A stretch of DNA of 64,000 bases from Hygrophila difformis (GCA_030278955.1 JAOANR010000008.1:43445301-43509300), one strand, 5' to 3'; positions 1 to 11,422 are shown, counted from the first letter of the stretch. Notes: generated by a model not told the origin, from the letters alone. Program-made: numbers and translations.

Positions 1-892
1 GCCCAATGGGCCTAGGGATTCGAGCATATTCATATAAATAGGGTTATCCCTCATTTCTTGGAGGCTAAGACAGCAAAATAGAGAGAGAAATTTGAGAGAA
101 AAACCTTTGGAGAGTTGGGGGCTGCCATGGATATTAATGCTTGAAGGTTGAAGAAATTTGTGGAGTTTTTTTTTTCCATCAAAATGAAGCCGCCGATTTG
201 AGTGCATCTTTTGTTCATTTTGATTGGAGTGTTTTGATCTTATTGCTCTCATACTTCATTGTTTGATTATCATACATTTGAGAGAATATTTTGAGAGAAA
301 GAGCTGCTGCAAATGGAGGCATAAATGGAGGAGAAAAGCTGCTGAGTTCATCTATCAAAATGGCTTGCTGATTGGGGTAATTTCTATATCATTTTGATAG
401 GGTTCTTGAGTCATTTAAACTTACATTTTCATACTTTGCTGAGTGATATCTTGAGTGAAAATGTTTGTGAGCTGAATCTGGTGTTTAGATTGTCTGAGCA
501 TATTGTTTAGTAGCTGCTCCAAGGGTAGACAGCTCGCTGCACTGAGCATTAGGATTGGGTTGTCCAGCGGATGTTGGAACAGCGGGGTCCAACAGTCTGT
601 TCAGTCAAGAAGGGTGAGTTCTTGGGTGTTGCTGAGTCCTAGTGTGGTAAGGTGTTTGGAGTTGTAAACAGAGGGTATCTGTGAGCCTTTTGGAGTTAGT
701 GAAATGCCTGGATTGGGATCCCCCGGATGTAGATCGGTTTGATCGAACCGGGTCAACAAATGCTCTGTTTTCCTCTGTTTTCTGCATTTGTCTTCTGCTT
801 TGTGATATATTTGTGATTGTTGATTGGTTGTCTGGATAACGCGTCAACAACGTATTCATATATTTTTCCTATCCTATTTACCGGGACCTGTC
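1..892 (+). repeat. Copia-like LTR, 3' portion (possibly a solo LTR)
   Basis: No coding potential is seen. A TATA-like box (CATATAAATAG) lies near positions 31-41. It is followed by a long untranslated-leader-like stretch and a CGGATGTAGATCGG-type segment near 724-740, which is common in the R/U5 part of plant copia LTRs. The probable end is CCTGTCA at 886-892, matching the GCCTGTCA end of the complete copia element further right. No primer-binding site follows, so a solo LTR or a truncated copy is likely. The 5' edge lies outside the window. The boundary and the family are both inferred. Confidence 0.4.
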
Positions 893-1380
893 AATAATAA
901 TAATAAAGATAAGAATAATAATAACAAAATCTATATATATACATAGCAAAATAATTGGAAACAAATATTTAGTCCATATTTATATGACAAGATTCACTCT
1001 ATTTTTAGTATATTTTTAAACCCAACAATATATATCCATGGTAGTTATAATAATATTTAGTCTATTTTTAGTATATTGTCAAACTCAATATGGTAGGAAA
1101 AAATTTGGAATAAATCTTTGATTCTAAATCCCTAAATCTTACGACAATTACTCCTTTCAAAATTTAATCTTCTTCATCTATTGTGCTATTCAAATCAATT
1201 CTATGTACACAAAAAATAAATAGAAGATATTAATAAATAACTACAACAATATATATTATATATTTAATGTAGCATATCTTTAAGATGATATGCATTATAT
1301 ATTATATATTTTATATATGTGTAGGATATCTAGAAGATAACAAGAAGATAGTTGGAATAAATCTTGGGAAGATTTAACTT
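893..1380. other. AT-rich stretch, no gene seen
   Basis: Contains short (AATAAT)n and TATATA runs and a repeated phrase around TTTTTAGTATATT at about 1003-1078. No ORF, RNA gene or element boundary could be supported. It may be the U3 part of the LTR that ends at 3270, whose true start was not found. Confidence 0.4.
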
Positions 1381-1674
1381 CGAATTTTGCCGACCCTTCA
1401 CCCCTTTTTAAACAACATTCCCATCATCTTCATAGGGGGTTGCAAAAAAAAAAAAGATTTCTACGTACAAAAAAGAAAAAAAAAGAGAAGAACGAATAGA
1501 ATAGAAAAAATATATAGAGATTAGATCGTTGAACGACTTCGACGGAAAAGAAGGCACCTTGGACGAGATCCAACACTGTCATAGCCGTTGAGGGAGAACG
1601 AAGGATCTCGGAGGGAGAACAAAGGACGTGGAAGCCATGCCTATGAATCGACGAGCCGGATAATTCAAATTTAG

Positions 1675-2918
1675 GTAAGTTAATACTTACGTGGTTTTGG
1701 GAGTAACTAAAATATTCAAACCTAAAAGTTTACACAAGATTTCGAAAATCTGTCATTGAATGTTTTCTACCGGCGCAACAGTTTTGTCTAATTTTTCCGA
1801 ACCTTAAAACGACTTCAAACGGAAAAAACTTAAAACAAGGAAAACATTTCTAAGGCTTAGATCTATCCACTGTAAAATTTTCATAATTTCTAGAGACGAT
1901 TTGGTATGTGAAATCCACCTGAAACCGAACTGCTTGAAATTGGATCTTGAATTTCTTGACAGAACTTAAGTCCGATCTTGATCACGTTTTTGGCATTAGT
2001 TCTAGACCGATTTAGATCTTTGGCCGAACATGAAAGTTGTAGATAAATATCTTAAGAAGGTCTCGGTAAAATTTCATTAAGTTTGGAGTTGATTTGCTAT
2101 GGTAGATCTTGATAATCTTGAACTGCTGTGCACGAAATTCGGACAGATTAATGTTATGACGAAAATTGACGTTTTTGACCTAATTCGCTATCTCGGATTG
2201 AAAAAATAAAGCACGAAAGTTGTTCATCTCGATGTTTCTGAGTCAGTGGTAAAATTTCAGAATTTTTGGAATTAAACTCGATTTTTACTGAATTTTAGAG
2301 TAAACTGTGGTTGACCGAGTCAAATCTTGAAATCTTGTTGAAACGGTGAAATTAGCCTTTAAGGTTGAAATGAGTAGAAATTCTTTGAAGTAAGATACAC
2401 GAAACGAGAAGATTAAAATATGGTGGGTTATGACTAAGCTAGATACTGTCAATGTTCTCTGCGGCTTGGGACATAAGAGCCCAAGTGTATGTCTAGGTTG
2501 ACATAAGAGCCCTAGCGAAACACTGATCGTATGGCTAGCGGACGGATTAACTCTAACTAAAAGATCGACCATGATACCTGTGGACATAAGAGCCCAGGCG
2601 TAAGGCTGGCGGACATAAGAGCCCTAGCGGTGGTGATCTGTAAAAGAATCGAAACGAGACATCGATAAAGGAATCCAACTAAGTCCTTGATAATTTGTGT
2701 TTTTTAAATTTATGGCAACTTATTTAATTACGTTGCAAGCTATATTGATGATCTTATGAATCCATGTCTTCTAAATTATGCGATTACATGAATTGATTAA
2801 ATTATGCACATGTTTTCATTAAATTTAAATAAAGGCTTTGAAACCTCATAATCTTGTACGTGTTAACTTACTCAGCACGTAGTGCTGATCAAACCATTTT
2901 TATTTCTTTTTCTTCCAG
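1675..2918 (+). other. Putative LTR-resident intron (type B)
   Basis: Starts with GTAAGTTAA at 1675 and ends with a strong pyrimidine tract and CAG at 2918. A TTAAC branch-point-like site and a perfect 7-bp hairpin (TCAGCAC 2872-2878, GTGCTGA 2882-2888) lie just upstream of the acceptor. Length is 1244 bases. Sites and order are seen in the sequence. Splicing is inferred. Confidence 0.4.
2465..2628 (+). repeat. Hairpin array with constant ACATAAGAGC loop
   Basis: Four units share the core GACATAAGAGCC, but the flanking arms differ and still pair: CTTGGG/CCCAAG (2465-2485), CTAGG/CCTAG (2493-2515), CCTG/CAGG (2577-2598) and GCTGG/CCTAGC (2605-2628, with a G-T wobble and one bulged base). Changing arms that keep pairing indicates that the fold matters, not only the repeat. 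Confidence 0.7.
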
Positions 2919-3270
2919 AGTTGAGACTTATGCATCGTCATATGCATACACGGGAAGCTTGGGATGATATATTGTTTTGAATTTTCTTTTGTATTAGACT
3001 AGATCTTGCATGAACGGGCCTGTTTAACCCGTGATTAGGCCATGTTGGCCTATATTTAAATTCCGCTGCATTATACTTATGTAAATATTATTTTCCGCTG
3101 CAACTTTGATGTATTATTTTTAAATTATATATGAATGGGCTGTTTGATTATTTTAAATTCTGCAAAACCATAGCCTTGCATCTCTTTAGTAAGCTCGGAG
3201 AAACCGTGTCTTGCTAGGGAGGTGTGGCGGTGACATCCCGACCTGGGTGACCAAAAACCGGGGTGTTACA

Positions 3271-4467
3271 GAGTACTAGTATTATTTTAGCCCAAAAGCT
3301 TATTTTTACATAGCCCAAATTCTCAGGCAAAAGAAATATTAAATTTTTGGCCCACTATAGAGGCCCAACTTTTATTCTTACCCATGAACTGGATTTATTT
3401 TAAAATACATGGATAGATTGCATTTTTAAATGGGGAAAAGGGGGACTTGCACTTGCATGTTGCATATAGATTTAAATTCGTGCATAACTAATCTTGCCTA
3501 AAACATATTCTAACCTTAACCTACCTTGTTAACAATAGATGGCCGCCCCAAACGTGAACATGATCAACCTACTAATGAGGTTGATTGAAGCATACCTCGA
3601 ATCTCCTCAAAACGTGAACAACTTCAGACTAAGGGTAGACAAATAGAAGCTAACCTGGGCCACCTAACTAATCTGGGCCAAGCAGGACATCAAGATATAA
3701 CCCAACTCCAAATCCAAATCAACGAACTCCAGACCCACGAGACTGAGCTTCGGACCCAGATTGACGACGTAGAGACCCAAGCAGGGGTCTTGGGACATCA
3801 ACTGCATCATCTGAAGGATGATCTGCTTCCACCTGCCCCTCTCAACCCGGGAACTCCTCCTGTAGCTAGCCCCGTTATTGATCCTGACGCTATCCCTGCA
3901 GCCGTCCAAACTCCAGTTGCTATCGTTGATCCTGCTCCTGCTGCTGGGCCCAGTTGGCCAGCCAGCCCAGTGTTCCATGGGCCCCTTGGCACGGGCACCA
4001 TCGAGGAATCGAGTGATGAGGATGACCCTATGGAGGACCCGACCACCTACCCTCCTCAGGATTAGAGATTTTTGATACATTATTCCTATTGTTCTCCTTT
4101 TCTATTTTCCCGAACTATCCTTAGCATTTTGATTCCTATCGTTTGTACCGAATAAAGTTCCCTACAAAGCAATAAAGCTCACAAGCATTCTATTCTATGC
4201 GCAGACTTTACGTTTTATTTCATTGAAACTCAACAAACCAATGGAACGAGACAACAACAAACAAGCAACATACGCACGACAAATCGGCAAAGTACCTAGA
4301 ACCCTAAATCCTAAAACTCAGGGTCTCGACGCTTCAACCTTGACACCCTTAACATAAATGACTGAACGAATAGATGCAAATCTTAACCAACTATTAGTAG
4401 GCATCGCTCAATCTAGCAAAACATTTTCTCCCAACACTCCAACAAATCCCCAGAACTCTAAACCTAC
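3271..4467 (+). other. 5' leader of the Tekay-like element, no PBS
   Basis: The LTR end is followed by GAGTACTAGT instead of the AAGTGGTATCAGAGC found after the type D LTR. The phrases 'GCCCAAAA' and 'TAGAGGCCCAA' are shared with the leader at 34583-35521, so this is homologous leader DNA that lost its primer site. It holds a leader ORF (3539-4065), and AATAAA motifs near 4151 and 4171 between that ORF and gag. Confidence 0.6.
3539..4065 (+). pseudogene. Leader ORF: coiled-coil, Pro-rich, acidic-tail protein (frameshifted)
   Basis: An ATG at 3539 opens 35 codons that end in TAG at 3644. From about 3650 a second frame runs to TAG at 4063-4065. That frame begins with heptad-like Leu/Ile/Gln repeats (ITQLQIQINELQ, then ETELRTQIDDVE), which suggests a coiled coil. 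A Pro/Ala-rich middle follows, then an acidic tail (EESSDEDDPMED). No catalytic motif is seen and I do not recognise a named family. Its position ahead of gag and its codon-like composition suggest a true accessory ORF. The non-autonomous relative at 31.6-39.4 kb lacks it. It could instead be a displaced N-terminal gag extension. Confidence 0.45.
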
Positions 4468-5136
4468 TTGTGCTCGTATGGTGATAACAGGATGGCACCT
4501 AGAGGACGAGGAAGGACCTTCCCTGCCACCCCTGCTGGAAGCAAGGATCAATTACCTGGCTTCGGTAAACCCTACCGACCTCCCTACTATGTAGGGGAGG
4601 AGGATCCATCTAAGCTTGAGGAATGGTTGAGGACTTTTGACAAATTACTGAATGCGGTGAGATGCCCGGAAGGGGAGAAGGTTCACGTGGCCTCGTACTA
4701 TCTGGGTGGCGAGGCCGACGAATGGTGGCAAGCTACTCAGGGGAAACTTGGCGAAGACGACGAACCGTACTCGTGGAACGAGTTCATGGAGTTACTCCGG
4801 GAGCGCTTCTATCCAATGAGTACTAAGGCAGCACTGTACGAAGAGTTCTCATCCCTGAAACAAGGGGAGAAATCCGTTCAAGAATACTATGCTCGATTTA
4901 AGGAACTGGTGAGATTTGCGCCTCGGATGGTACCCACAGACGGGGAGAAGGCGCAGAAATTCGAAATGGGGTTGAATTTGTCAATTCGGGAGGTGATCAC
5001 CGGAGTTAACTACCCAGACTTACAAGCTGTCTACGACCGTGAGGTGGCGGTCGCACGAGTACAACAGCTAAAGAGAAAGACTGCAGGAGAATCTAGCCGG
5101 GGTACAGGGACCAGACAAAAGAAACCGGGACAATAG
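4468..5136 (+). CDS. gag: Gag capsid protein of the Tekay-like element
   Basis: Retrotransposon capsid domain: the W-L-R-T-F-D, EWW and ERFYP landmarks of chromoviral Gag are visible at about residues 55-120 of 222. The product would form the virus-like particle in the cytoplasm. Translation probably starts at the internal Met of MAPRGRG (codon 9), because the related gag at 35.5 kb begins with MAPRGR. The frame ends at TAG 5134-5136. The two CCHC zinc knuckles continue in another frame from about 5090, so a frameshift separates capsid from nucleocapsid. This may be a real mutation or an expression feature, and a mutation is more likely. Confidence 0.85.
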   Translation: MCSYGDNRMAPRGRGRTFPATPAGSKDQLPGFGKPYRPPYYVGEEDPSKLEEWLRTFDKLLNAVRCPEGEKVHVASYYLGGEADEWWQATQGKLGEDDEPYSWNEFMELLRERFYPMSTKAALYEEFSSLKQGEKSVQEYYARFKELVRFAPRMVPTDGEKAQKFEMGLNLSIREVITGVNYPDLQAVYDREVAVARVQQLKRKTAGESSRGTGTRQKKPGQ

Positions 5137-5230
5137 GACGGGCAACACTGCTGGTGGGGACAACTTTCGGCGAGGGCCGAACGGGAATGTTCAGAACAAC
5201 AATGGTCGGAATTTCAACCAAGGAGGGCGA

Positions 5231-8200
5231 GTGCCACCCTGTCCGAGGTGCGGCAGGCCGCACCTAGTGAGGAGATGTCCTCAGGTGGGTGAATGTTTCC
5301 GGTGCGGCCGCATGGGTCACAGGAGGGAGGAATGTCGAACCCGACTCGAGAACATCACAAAGAGAGAAGATTTGGTCATTGGACCCAAGCCGTTCAATCA
5401 AGGAGGCAGGAACGGCAACAATCAAGGGTATCGGCCCCATCCAAACCCGAACCAGCGCCCTCCGAACCAGCAACAAAACGCAAATCCGAATCAGAACCAG
5501 CCGGCCAATCAGGGGAAGCCGATGGGAAGGTTGAACGTGATCAACCAGGCTGACATACCTGCGCAGGGTGATGTGGTGGCAGGTACCTTTCATGTCCTAA
5601 GTACTCCGCTTAGAGTTTTATTTGATTCCGGAGCCAGTTGCTCCATATTATCTTCGAGGGTTGTAGCTGAACTAGATCTACCTAAGTGCGAAATGATTAG
5701 CTTAGGAATCCAACTGCCTTCGGGAGAAGTAATAGCCTGCTCTAAGCGTTATAACGGAATACCTGTGGTAATCAAAAACGTAGAATTTTTTGCAAACTTG
5801 GTAGAATTCGACGTCAGTGACTTCGACGTCATACTAGGGATGGATTGGCTAACCCGTTATAAGGCCGTGATCGAATGCCAAAAGCAAAAGATCACGCTAT
5901 CAAAGAGTAGGGGGAGGAAAGTTATCTTCTACTCCCAACCCCCTAAGAAGTCTAACAAAATAGTCAACGCCCTCAAGATATGTAGCTTAGTGCGGAAGGG
6001 TTACGCGCTATACGCATGCTACATTCACAACCTGGAAGCTGAGGGAGTCAAGATAGATGACATCCCAGTGGTGAGGGAATACCCAGATGTGTTCCCTGAA
6101 GACGTTCCCGGTATGCCACCCAAGAGAGACCTTGAATTCACAATAGACCTCATCCCGGGGACGGAGCCTATTTCGAAGGCTCCTTACCTCATGGCGCCAC
6201 TGGAAATGAAGGAACTAAAGGAGCAACTCGAGGAGTTGCTAGAGAAGGGATACATCAGACCGAGCACGTCCCCATGGGGAGCACCGGTCTTGTTCGTCAA
6301 GAAGAAGGACGGAGGGTTACGACTGTGCATCGACTATAGAGGACTCAATCAAGTTACCGTCAAAAACAAGTACCCGTTGCCCCGGATTGAAGATTTGTTC
6401 GACCAGCTAAAGGGAGCTACGATATTCTCAAAGATCGACTTACGCTCGGGATATCATCAATTGAGGATCGCCGAAAAGGACATCCCAAAGACGGCGTTCA
6501 GGACTCGCTATGGACACTATGAGTTCATGGTGCTATCTTTTGGGCTAACAAACGCCCCAGCCATGTTCATGAATCTCATGAATAACGTATTTCGAGAATT
6601 GTTAGATCAATGCATGGTGGTGTTCATAGATGACATCTTGATCTACTCGAAAAGTGAAGAGGAACATTCCGAGCACTTACACAGAGTGCTAGGGATCTTA
6701 CGAGCGAACCAACTGTATGGTAAACTGTCCAAGTGCGACTTCTGGTTAAGGGAAGTGGCAATTCTCGGGCATATAGTATCCGCCAACGGAGTGGCGGTAG
6801 ACCCAGCAATGATCTCGGCAGTGACCGAGTGGGTGCCGCCGAAGAATCCAACGGAGATAAGGAGCTTTCTTGGATTGGCGGGATACTATAGGCGATTTGT
6901 GAAGGATTTCTCAAAAATTGCCCGCCCGTTGACTCAACTGTTGAAGAAAGGGACGAAGTACGACTGGACCAGCGAGTGTGAAGCCGCATTCCAGGAACTG
7001 AAGAAAAGACTTACCACGGCGCCAGTATTGACATTACCATCAGAGGATGGAGACTTCGAGGTGTACAGTGACGCCTCGAAGGAGGGACTAGGATGCGTGC
7101 TAATGCAAGATCACAAGGTTATAGCATACGCATCTCGCCAACTAAAACCACATGAGGAAAACTACCCGACGCACGACCTGGAGTTGGCCGCGGTCGTGTT
7201 CGCCTTAAAGCTTTGGAGACACTATCTCTATGGGCGGAGGTGTCGAATGTTCACCGATCATAAGAGCCTCAAGTATATATTCACGCAAAAAGAGCTGAAT
7301 TTGAGGCAGAGGAGATGGTTAGAACTGATTAAGGACTATGACTTGGAGATCGCGTATCACGAAGGGAAGGCCAACGTCGTGGCCGACGCCTTGAGTCGAA
7401 AAACTCAACATGTCGCGAACCCACTTGTGATACCATCCGAATTGTACAAGGACTTGGCGAAATTGAGTATAGAGCTGGTGCATCCTGGCACGGTAACCGA
7501 GGTCGTCACTGCGATGGTAGTGGGACCGACAATATTCGACGAGATACGGCTCGCCCAACCGGGTGATGAGAAGTTGGAAGAAATCAGGAGAGGCATTGCC
7601 GAAGGAAAGGCAATGGATTTCAAAATTCATGAGGACGGAAGCATCCGCTTCAAGGGAAGGTGGTGCATACCACAGGAATCCGCGGATCTGAAGAAAAGGG
7701 TGATGGAGGAGGGCCATTACACCCCTTACTCAGTTCACCCCGGAGGGGACAAGCTATACAAGGACTTGAAGAACTACTGGTGGCCGAACATGAAGAGAGA
7801 GGTAGCCGAGTTTGTGGCAAGATGCCTCACCTGCCAGAAGATCAAGGCAGTACGACAGAAACCCCTAGGACTAATGCAACCATTAGAGATCCCAAGCTGG
7901 AAATGGGATAGCATCTCAATGGATTTTGTTTCGGGGTTACCACGCTCACCGAAGGGGATAAATAAAATCTGGGTGATCGTGGATAGATTGACAAAAGCCG
8001 CCCTATTTGTCCCAATGAAGGATACTTGGTCGATGGACCAATTGGCAAGAGCGTATGTCGACAATGTGGTACGCCGGCATGGAGTACCACACGACATCAT
8101 CTCAGATAGAGACAGTAGATTTGTCTCTCAGTTCTGGACCAAACTGCAGGAAGCTCTCGGTACGCAAATAAAGATGAGTACCGCGTTCCATCCCATGATG

Positions 8201-8368
8201 GACGGGCAGACAGAGCGAACAATCCAAACACTGGAGGACATGCTGCGGGCATGTGTGCTAGAATTTAAGGGGAATTGGGAGAGTTTTCCTACAACAACAG
8301 TTACCATGCCAGTATCGGCATGGCACCCTTCGAGGCACTGTATGGACGTAGGTGCCGAAGCCCATTAA
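5231..8368 (+). CDS. pol: Pol: zinc knuckles, protease, RT, RNase H, integrase core
   Basis: Open for 1045 codons. It begins inside nucleocapsid with two CCHC knuckles ([27 protein letters not shown]). Next come an aspartic protease (FDSGAS), reverse transcriptase (YRGLNQ, catalytic FIDD), RNase H (SDAS at the start, DHKSL, DALSR) and integrase with an HHCC zinc finger and the DDE core (MDFVSG, SDRDSRF, GQTERT). This is the usual Ty3 order. The frame breaks near 8280 within integrase: the conserved piece after GNW is missing, consistent with a small deletion plus frameshift. The first codon given is GTG, but the real frame extends upstream towards 5090. Confidence 0.9.
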   Translation: MPPCPRCGRPHLVRRCPQVGECFRCGRMGHRREECRTRLENITKREDLVIGPKPFNQGGRNGNNQGYRPHPNPNQRPPNQQQNANPNQNQPANQGKPMGRLNVINQADIPAQGDVVAGTFHVLSTPLRVLFDSGASCSILSSRVVAELDLPKCEMISLGIQLPSGEVIACSKRYNGIPVVIKNVEFFANLVEFDVSDFDVILGMDWLTRYKAVIECQKQKITLSKSRGRKVIFYSQPPKKSNKIVNALKICSLVRKGYALYACYIHNLEAEGVKIDDIPVVREYPDVFPEDVPGMPPKRDLEFTIDLIPGTEPISKAPYLMAPLEMKELKEQLEELLEKGYIRPSTSPWGAPVLFVKKKDGGLRLCIDYRGLNQVTVKNKYPLPRIEDLFDQLKGATIFSKIDLRSGYHQLRIAEKDIPKTAFRTRYGHYEFMVLSFGLTNAPAMFMNLMNNVFRELLDQCMVVFIDDILIYSKSEEEHSEHLHRVLGILRANQLYGKLSKCDFWLREVAILGHIVSANGVAVDPAMISAVTEWVPPKNPTEIRSFLGLAGYYRRFVKDFSKIARPLTQLLKKGTKYDWTSECEAAFQELKKRLTTAPVLTLPSEDGDFEVYSDASKEGLGCVLMQDHKVIAYASRQLKPHEENYPTHDLELAAVVFALKLWRHYLYGRRCRMFTDHKSLKYIFTQKELNLRQRRWLELIKDYDLEIAYHEGKANVVADALSRKTQHVANPLVIPSELYKDLAKLSIELVHPGTVTEVVTAMVVGPTIFDEIRLAQPGDEKLEEIRRGIAEGKAMDFKIHEDGSIRFKGRWCIPQESADLKKRVMEEGHYTPYSVHPGGDKLYKDLKNYWWPNMKREVAEFVARCLTCQKIKAVRQKPLGLMQPLEIPSWKWDSISMDFVSGLPRSPKGINKIWVIVDRLTKAALFVPMKDTWSMDQLARAYVDNVVRRHGVPHDIISDRDSRFVSQFWTKLQEALGTQIKMSTAFHPMMDGQTERTIQTLEDMLRACVLEFKGNWESFPTTTVTMPVSAWHPSRHCMDVGAEAH

Positions 8369-8967
8369 GCTGGGAAGAGAACGACAAGGCGGTAATAGTG
8401 GGACCACAACTTGTGGAGGACATGGCTCAACAAATCAAGATCATCCAAAGAAAGATGAAAGCCGCTGAGGACCGGCAAAAGAGTTACGCGGACGTGAGAC
8501 GAAAAGACTTGGAATTTCAGGTCGGCGATAAAGTCATGCTAAAGGTATCACCAATGAAGGGTGTGATGCGCTTCGGCAAGCGAGGGAAACTGAGCCCACA
8601 GTACATAGGGCCGTATGAAATCCTGGAAAGAGTGGGAAGTCTCGCATATCGGCTAGCGTTGCCACCACAGTTTGCTCGTGTTCACGACGTATTCCACGTC
8701 TCCCAATTGAAGAAGTATGTGCACGATCCGACCCATGTACTCCAACCGGAAGAAGTTGAATTTGAGGATGACCTAAGTTATGAGGAAGTTCCGGTGCGAA
8801 TACTTGACACAAAGGAGAGAGTAACGAGGAATAAGACCGTGAGAATGGTCAAGGTCCTTTGGTCCAACCACGAGACGGAGACGGCAACGTGGGAGTTGGA
8901 GGCCGACATGAAACAACGTTACCCTATCCTCTTCCAAGATGAACCGGCCACAGTTATGGGGACATAA
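8275..8967 (+). CDS. Integrase C-terminus with chromodomain
   Basis: Continues integrase in the other frame from [12 protein letters not shown], through the GPY/F-like segment ([10 protein letters not shown]) to a chromodomain-like end ([28 protein letters not shown]). In chromoviruses this domain directs integration to chromatin marks. The end at TAA 8965-8967 lies 11 bases before the polypurine run, as expected for the last pol codon. It is nearly identical to the fragment at 57.9-58.07 kb, which links the two elements. Confidence 0.88.
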   Translation: MGEFSYNNSYHASIGMAPFEALYGRRCRSPLSWEENDKAVIVGPQLVEDMAQQIKIIQRKMKAAEDRQKSYADVRRKDLEFQVGDKVMLKVSPMKGVMRFGKRGKLSPQYIGPYEILERVGSLAYRLALPPQFARVHDVFHVSQLKKYVHDPTHVLQPEEVEFEDDLSYEEVPVRILDTKERVTRNKTVRMVKVLWSNHETETATWELEADMKQRYPILFQDEPATVMGT

Positions 8968-8975
8968 CTGTATTC

Positions 8976-8997
8976 TTAGGGGGGGGGGGGGGGAGGA
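8976..8997 (+). promoter_or_regulatory. Polypurine tract (plus-strand primer)
   Basis: A run of 15 G (8979-8993) then AGGA directly precedes the LTR start TGTAACACCCGAG. The sister element at 58.08 kb has 8 G, so this homopolymer has expanded or is a sequencing/assembly length error. Confidence 0.85.
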
Positions 8998-9103
8998 TGT
9001 AACACCCGAGAAAAACAAATTCAAATTGTTTTGAACTACGTCATGACTTGATCCCTTCAAAGGGTACGTAGGCAGCTTGGAACTAATTTCTAAGTTCAGT
9101 CAC

Positions 9104-9199
9104 AAAATAACTCACAAAATAAATCACAAAATAAATCACAAAATAAATCACAAAATAACTCACAAAATAAATCACAAAATAAATCAAGAGATAAATCAC
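9104..9199 (+). repeat. 12-bp tandem repeat in U3
   Basis: About eight copies of a unit like ACAAAATAAATC. The type A LTR at 58 kb has only one or two degenerate copies at the same place, so the array is variable in length. Confidence 0.85.
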
Positions 9200-9924
9200 A
9201 AGATCGATCGCAAGGACGATAGGAGGAGTTGGAACCAATTTAGACTAGACTAATTAGGACACGGAAATGTTACGAGCGATAAGCCGAACTCGTAACAAGT
9301 TTAAGGTAAAGATTCCAAACCGGAGACGACCCAAGGAATCGAGCTAACACGTAGAGGGTAGAAAACCGATAGAGGAAAGCAAGGAAAGACCCGACAGAAC
9401 ACGCGGACGGAGGCGTCGCGACTCCAGGCTGGTCGCGCGTGCTCCGCGCGGGCAAAAGCTTAGGTGCGCGTCACCAGCGCGCCAGAGGTGCTGAAGGTGT
9501 AAACTTTCCTTCCATGGCGATTTTCTTGCCAAAAATCCGACCTCAATCGGTGGCAAGTCGATCACAACAATTGGGAAGGGCATAAGAACAGATTTGGGCA
9601 CCCCCAACCCATAGTTTTCAGAAAACCAAACCCTAAACACTCCCAAACTTCCTCTCCAAGTCAAAACCCCTCCGAATCGAATTTCCGGCGAGTATTCCGG
9701 CGACGGCAAGGCGAAAGGAACGAAGCCCTGCCCTCTAGACTCTTGGTAAGCTATTGTACAAAGTTTTAGTTCGTCCATATATCTCAGAAACTCGGATTCT
9801 AACCCTTTTTCCTTACTACGATTTCACGTCGGAAAACGAACAAAAAGCGATCGGAGAAGTTGGCCGTTCGTCGTGACCCTAGGACGTCCGGAAACCCAAT
9901 CCAGCGACCCTATTCTCTAACTAT

Positions 9925-11422
9925 GTAAGTTAAGACCTTACTCACAAATTTTTGTGGTTTATTGTAGTTTAAAACTCGAGATCTATACCCGTAACGAAAA
10001 CCGCTTTTCAAAAACCCTATTTTCGTCCAATTTCAAAAACTCGCCTAAAACTCGACCTTCGGGAATTCAAACCGAAAACTTTTCAACATAGATTTTGTTC
10101 CTAAGACTTTATTCTATCTTGTGTCCAAATTTCATCCATTGACATTAAGATTTGCTATCCCAAATCTTGCTGTAAACTTTCTGTGACAAACCGATCATTT
10201 GAAACCATTGACAGATTTCATTACTCGACTTGATGCATGTTTTTCACCCGTTTTAAAATGATTTAACTTTGCATTTCTCAACAAAAGTTGTACATAAATG
10301 TGTCTAGATTATGCATATAAAATTTCATGGATTTTGGAGTTCATTTGATATGTCAAACGGCCGAATTTCAGAACCTGTTTTAAGCAACCTTTTGAGTCCG
10401 CGCGTGTACAGCGTGTTGTGGTTGATTTTTGAACACCTAAAATTCATTATTTCTAATTTCTTAAAACATGAAAGTTGTTCCTTAATGTGTTTTGTATCTC
10501 CTGTAAAAATTTCGGATCAATTGGCTTTGAAATGAATTTTTAATCGGCGTCGCACGAACCTGTGACGAAATCAGTTTTTGAGACAGAAATTATCTTTTGT
10601 AAAGAACTCAAATTTTGACTCTCTGCGAAACCTTATTTCCAAAAACTTAAAACGTGAAAGTTGTTTGTGTGTGTGTTTTTGAGCTACTGTGTAAATTTCA
10701 GAATTTTTAGTGTAAAAACGAATTTTTAATTAAGAAAGGCGCAAACTGCGTCAAACCGGATTTTTCGAACTAGAGAAAACTCGAACTATGAAACGCGATA
10801 TCGAATCTTTTGATCACTTGAAATACGAACTTTCGAAAAATCCCGTGCACTAGGCTGAGCCGATCTTCATGCTAATCATTATCTTTGAGACTGCCTCGTT
10901 AGTGGTCTCCTTACTATCTGAGATTGCCTCGTTAGTGATCTCGCGCGCTGTGTTTTGGATCGCCTCGTTAGTGGTCCTACTATCTTTTGAGACTGCCTCG
11001 TTAGTGGTCTCCCATTGTTGTGGACTGCCTCGTTAGTGGTCCTATGTTGAGATTGCCTCGTTAGTGATCTCCCGGTATGGTGTCCTCTTCTTAGTTTGCG
11101 GGATAAATTATAAAAGACTTGTGTGAGTGTTAATTACGCTTAAATCCTATTTACCATGTTTTTAAATTACGCATTTAAATATCGTCATTAAATTATGCCT
11201 TTAAAATCCGCCTTTAAAATTTAGTCTTTTAAATTATGCATTTTCGTCTTTGATAAATTAATCATGTTTTTCCGCTGCGAATAAAATATCGATTTTAAAT
11301 GAATGCATGAAAAGGTAAAAATCTTTGGATTTGAACACATGGAACCCCTTAAATTGTTAGTTAGGGATTAACTTACTCGGTATATTTTATACTGATAAAC
11401 AGTTGTTATTTTTCTTTTACAG
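9925..11422 (+). other. Putative LTR-resident intron (type A)
   Basis: Bounded by GTAAGTTAAG at 9925 and a pyrimidine-rich stretch ending TTTTACAG at 11422, 1498 bases. Another GTAAG lies 179 bases upstream at 9746. The hairpin array is inside. The same layout is found at 58990-60494, 32568-34249 and 37393-39075. Splicing is inferred. Confidence 0.45.
10887..11071 (+). repeat. Covarying hairpin array, loop TGCCTCGTTAGTG
   Basis: Six units keep the inner 13-mer (one begins CGCC) and swap stems that still pair: GAGAC/GTCTC (10887, 10989), GAGAT/ATCTC (10920, 11049), GGAC/GTCC (11022) and GGAT/GTCC with one wobble pair (10957). Spacing is irregular, so this is not a simple tandem repeat. Confidence 0.85.

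Larger units (their letters stand above)
1381..3270 (+). repeat. Type B Ty3/gypsy LTR, 3' part
   Basis: Ends in GGGGTGTTACA at 3260-3270, the standard end of the TGTAACACCC... LTRs in this window. Long stretches match the minus-strand LTR at 42505-44461, including the CTACCGGCGCA block near 1769, so both are the same subfamily (type B). It differs clearly from the LTR at 8998-11768. It contains donor-like GTAAGTTA at 1675, a hairpin array at 2465-2628 and acceptor-like TCTTCCAG at 2911-2918. The 5' boundary was not identified, and the start given is only where recognisable LTR sequence begins. Confidence 0.7.

Noticed and set aside
3664..4080. 138-codon minus-strand ORF opposite the leader ORF
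   Set aside because: Antisense shadow of the + strand leader ORF. No domain and no promoter evidence.
10887..11071. CRISPR-like repeat array
   Set aside because: Repeats are short, spacing is irregular, spacers are not unique, and the DNA is a plant LTR. Arms pair around the constant core, so it is a hairpin array.
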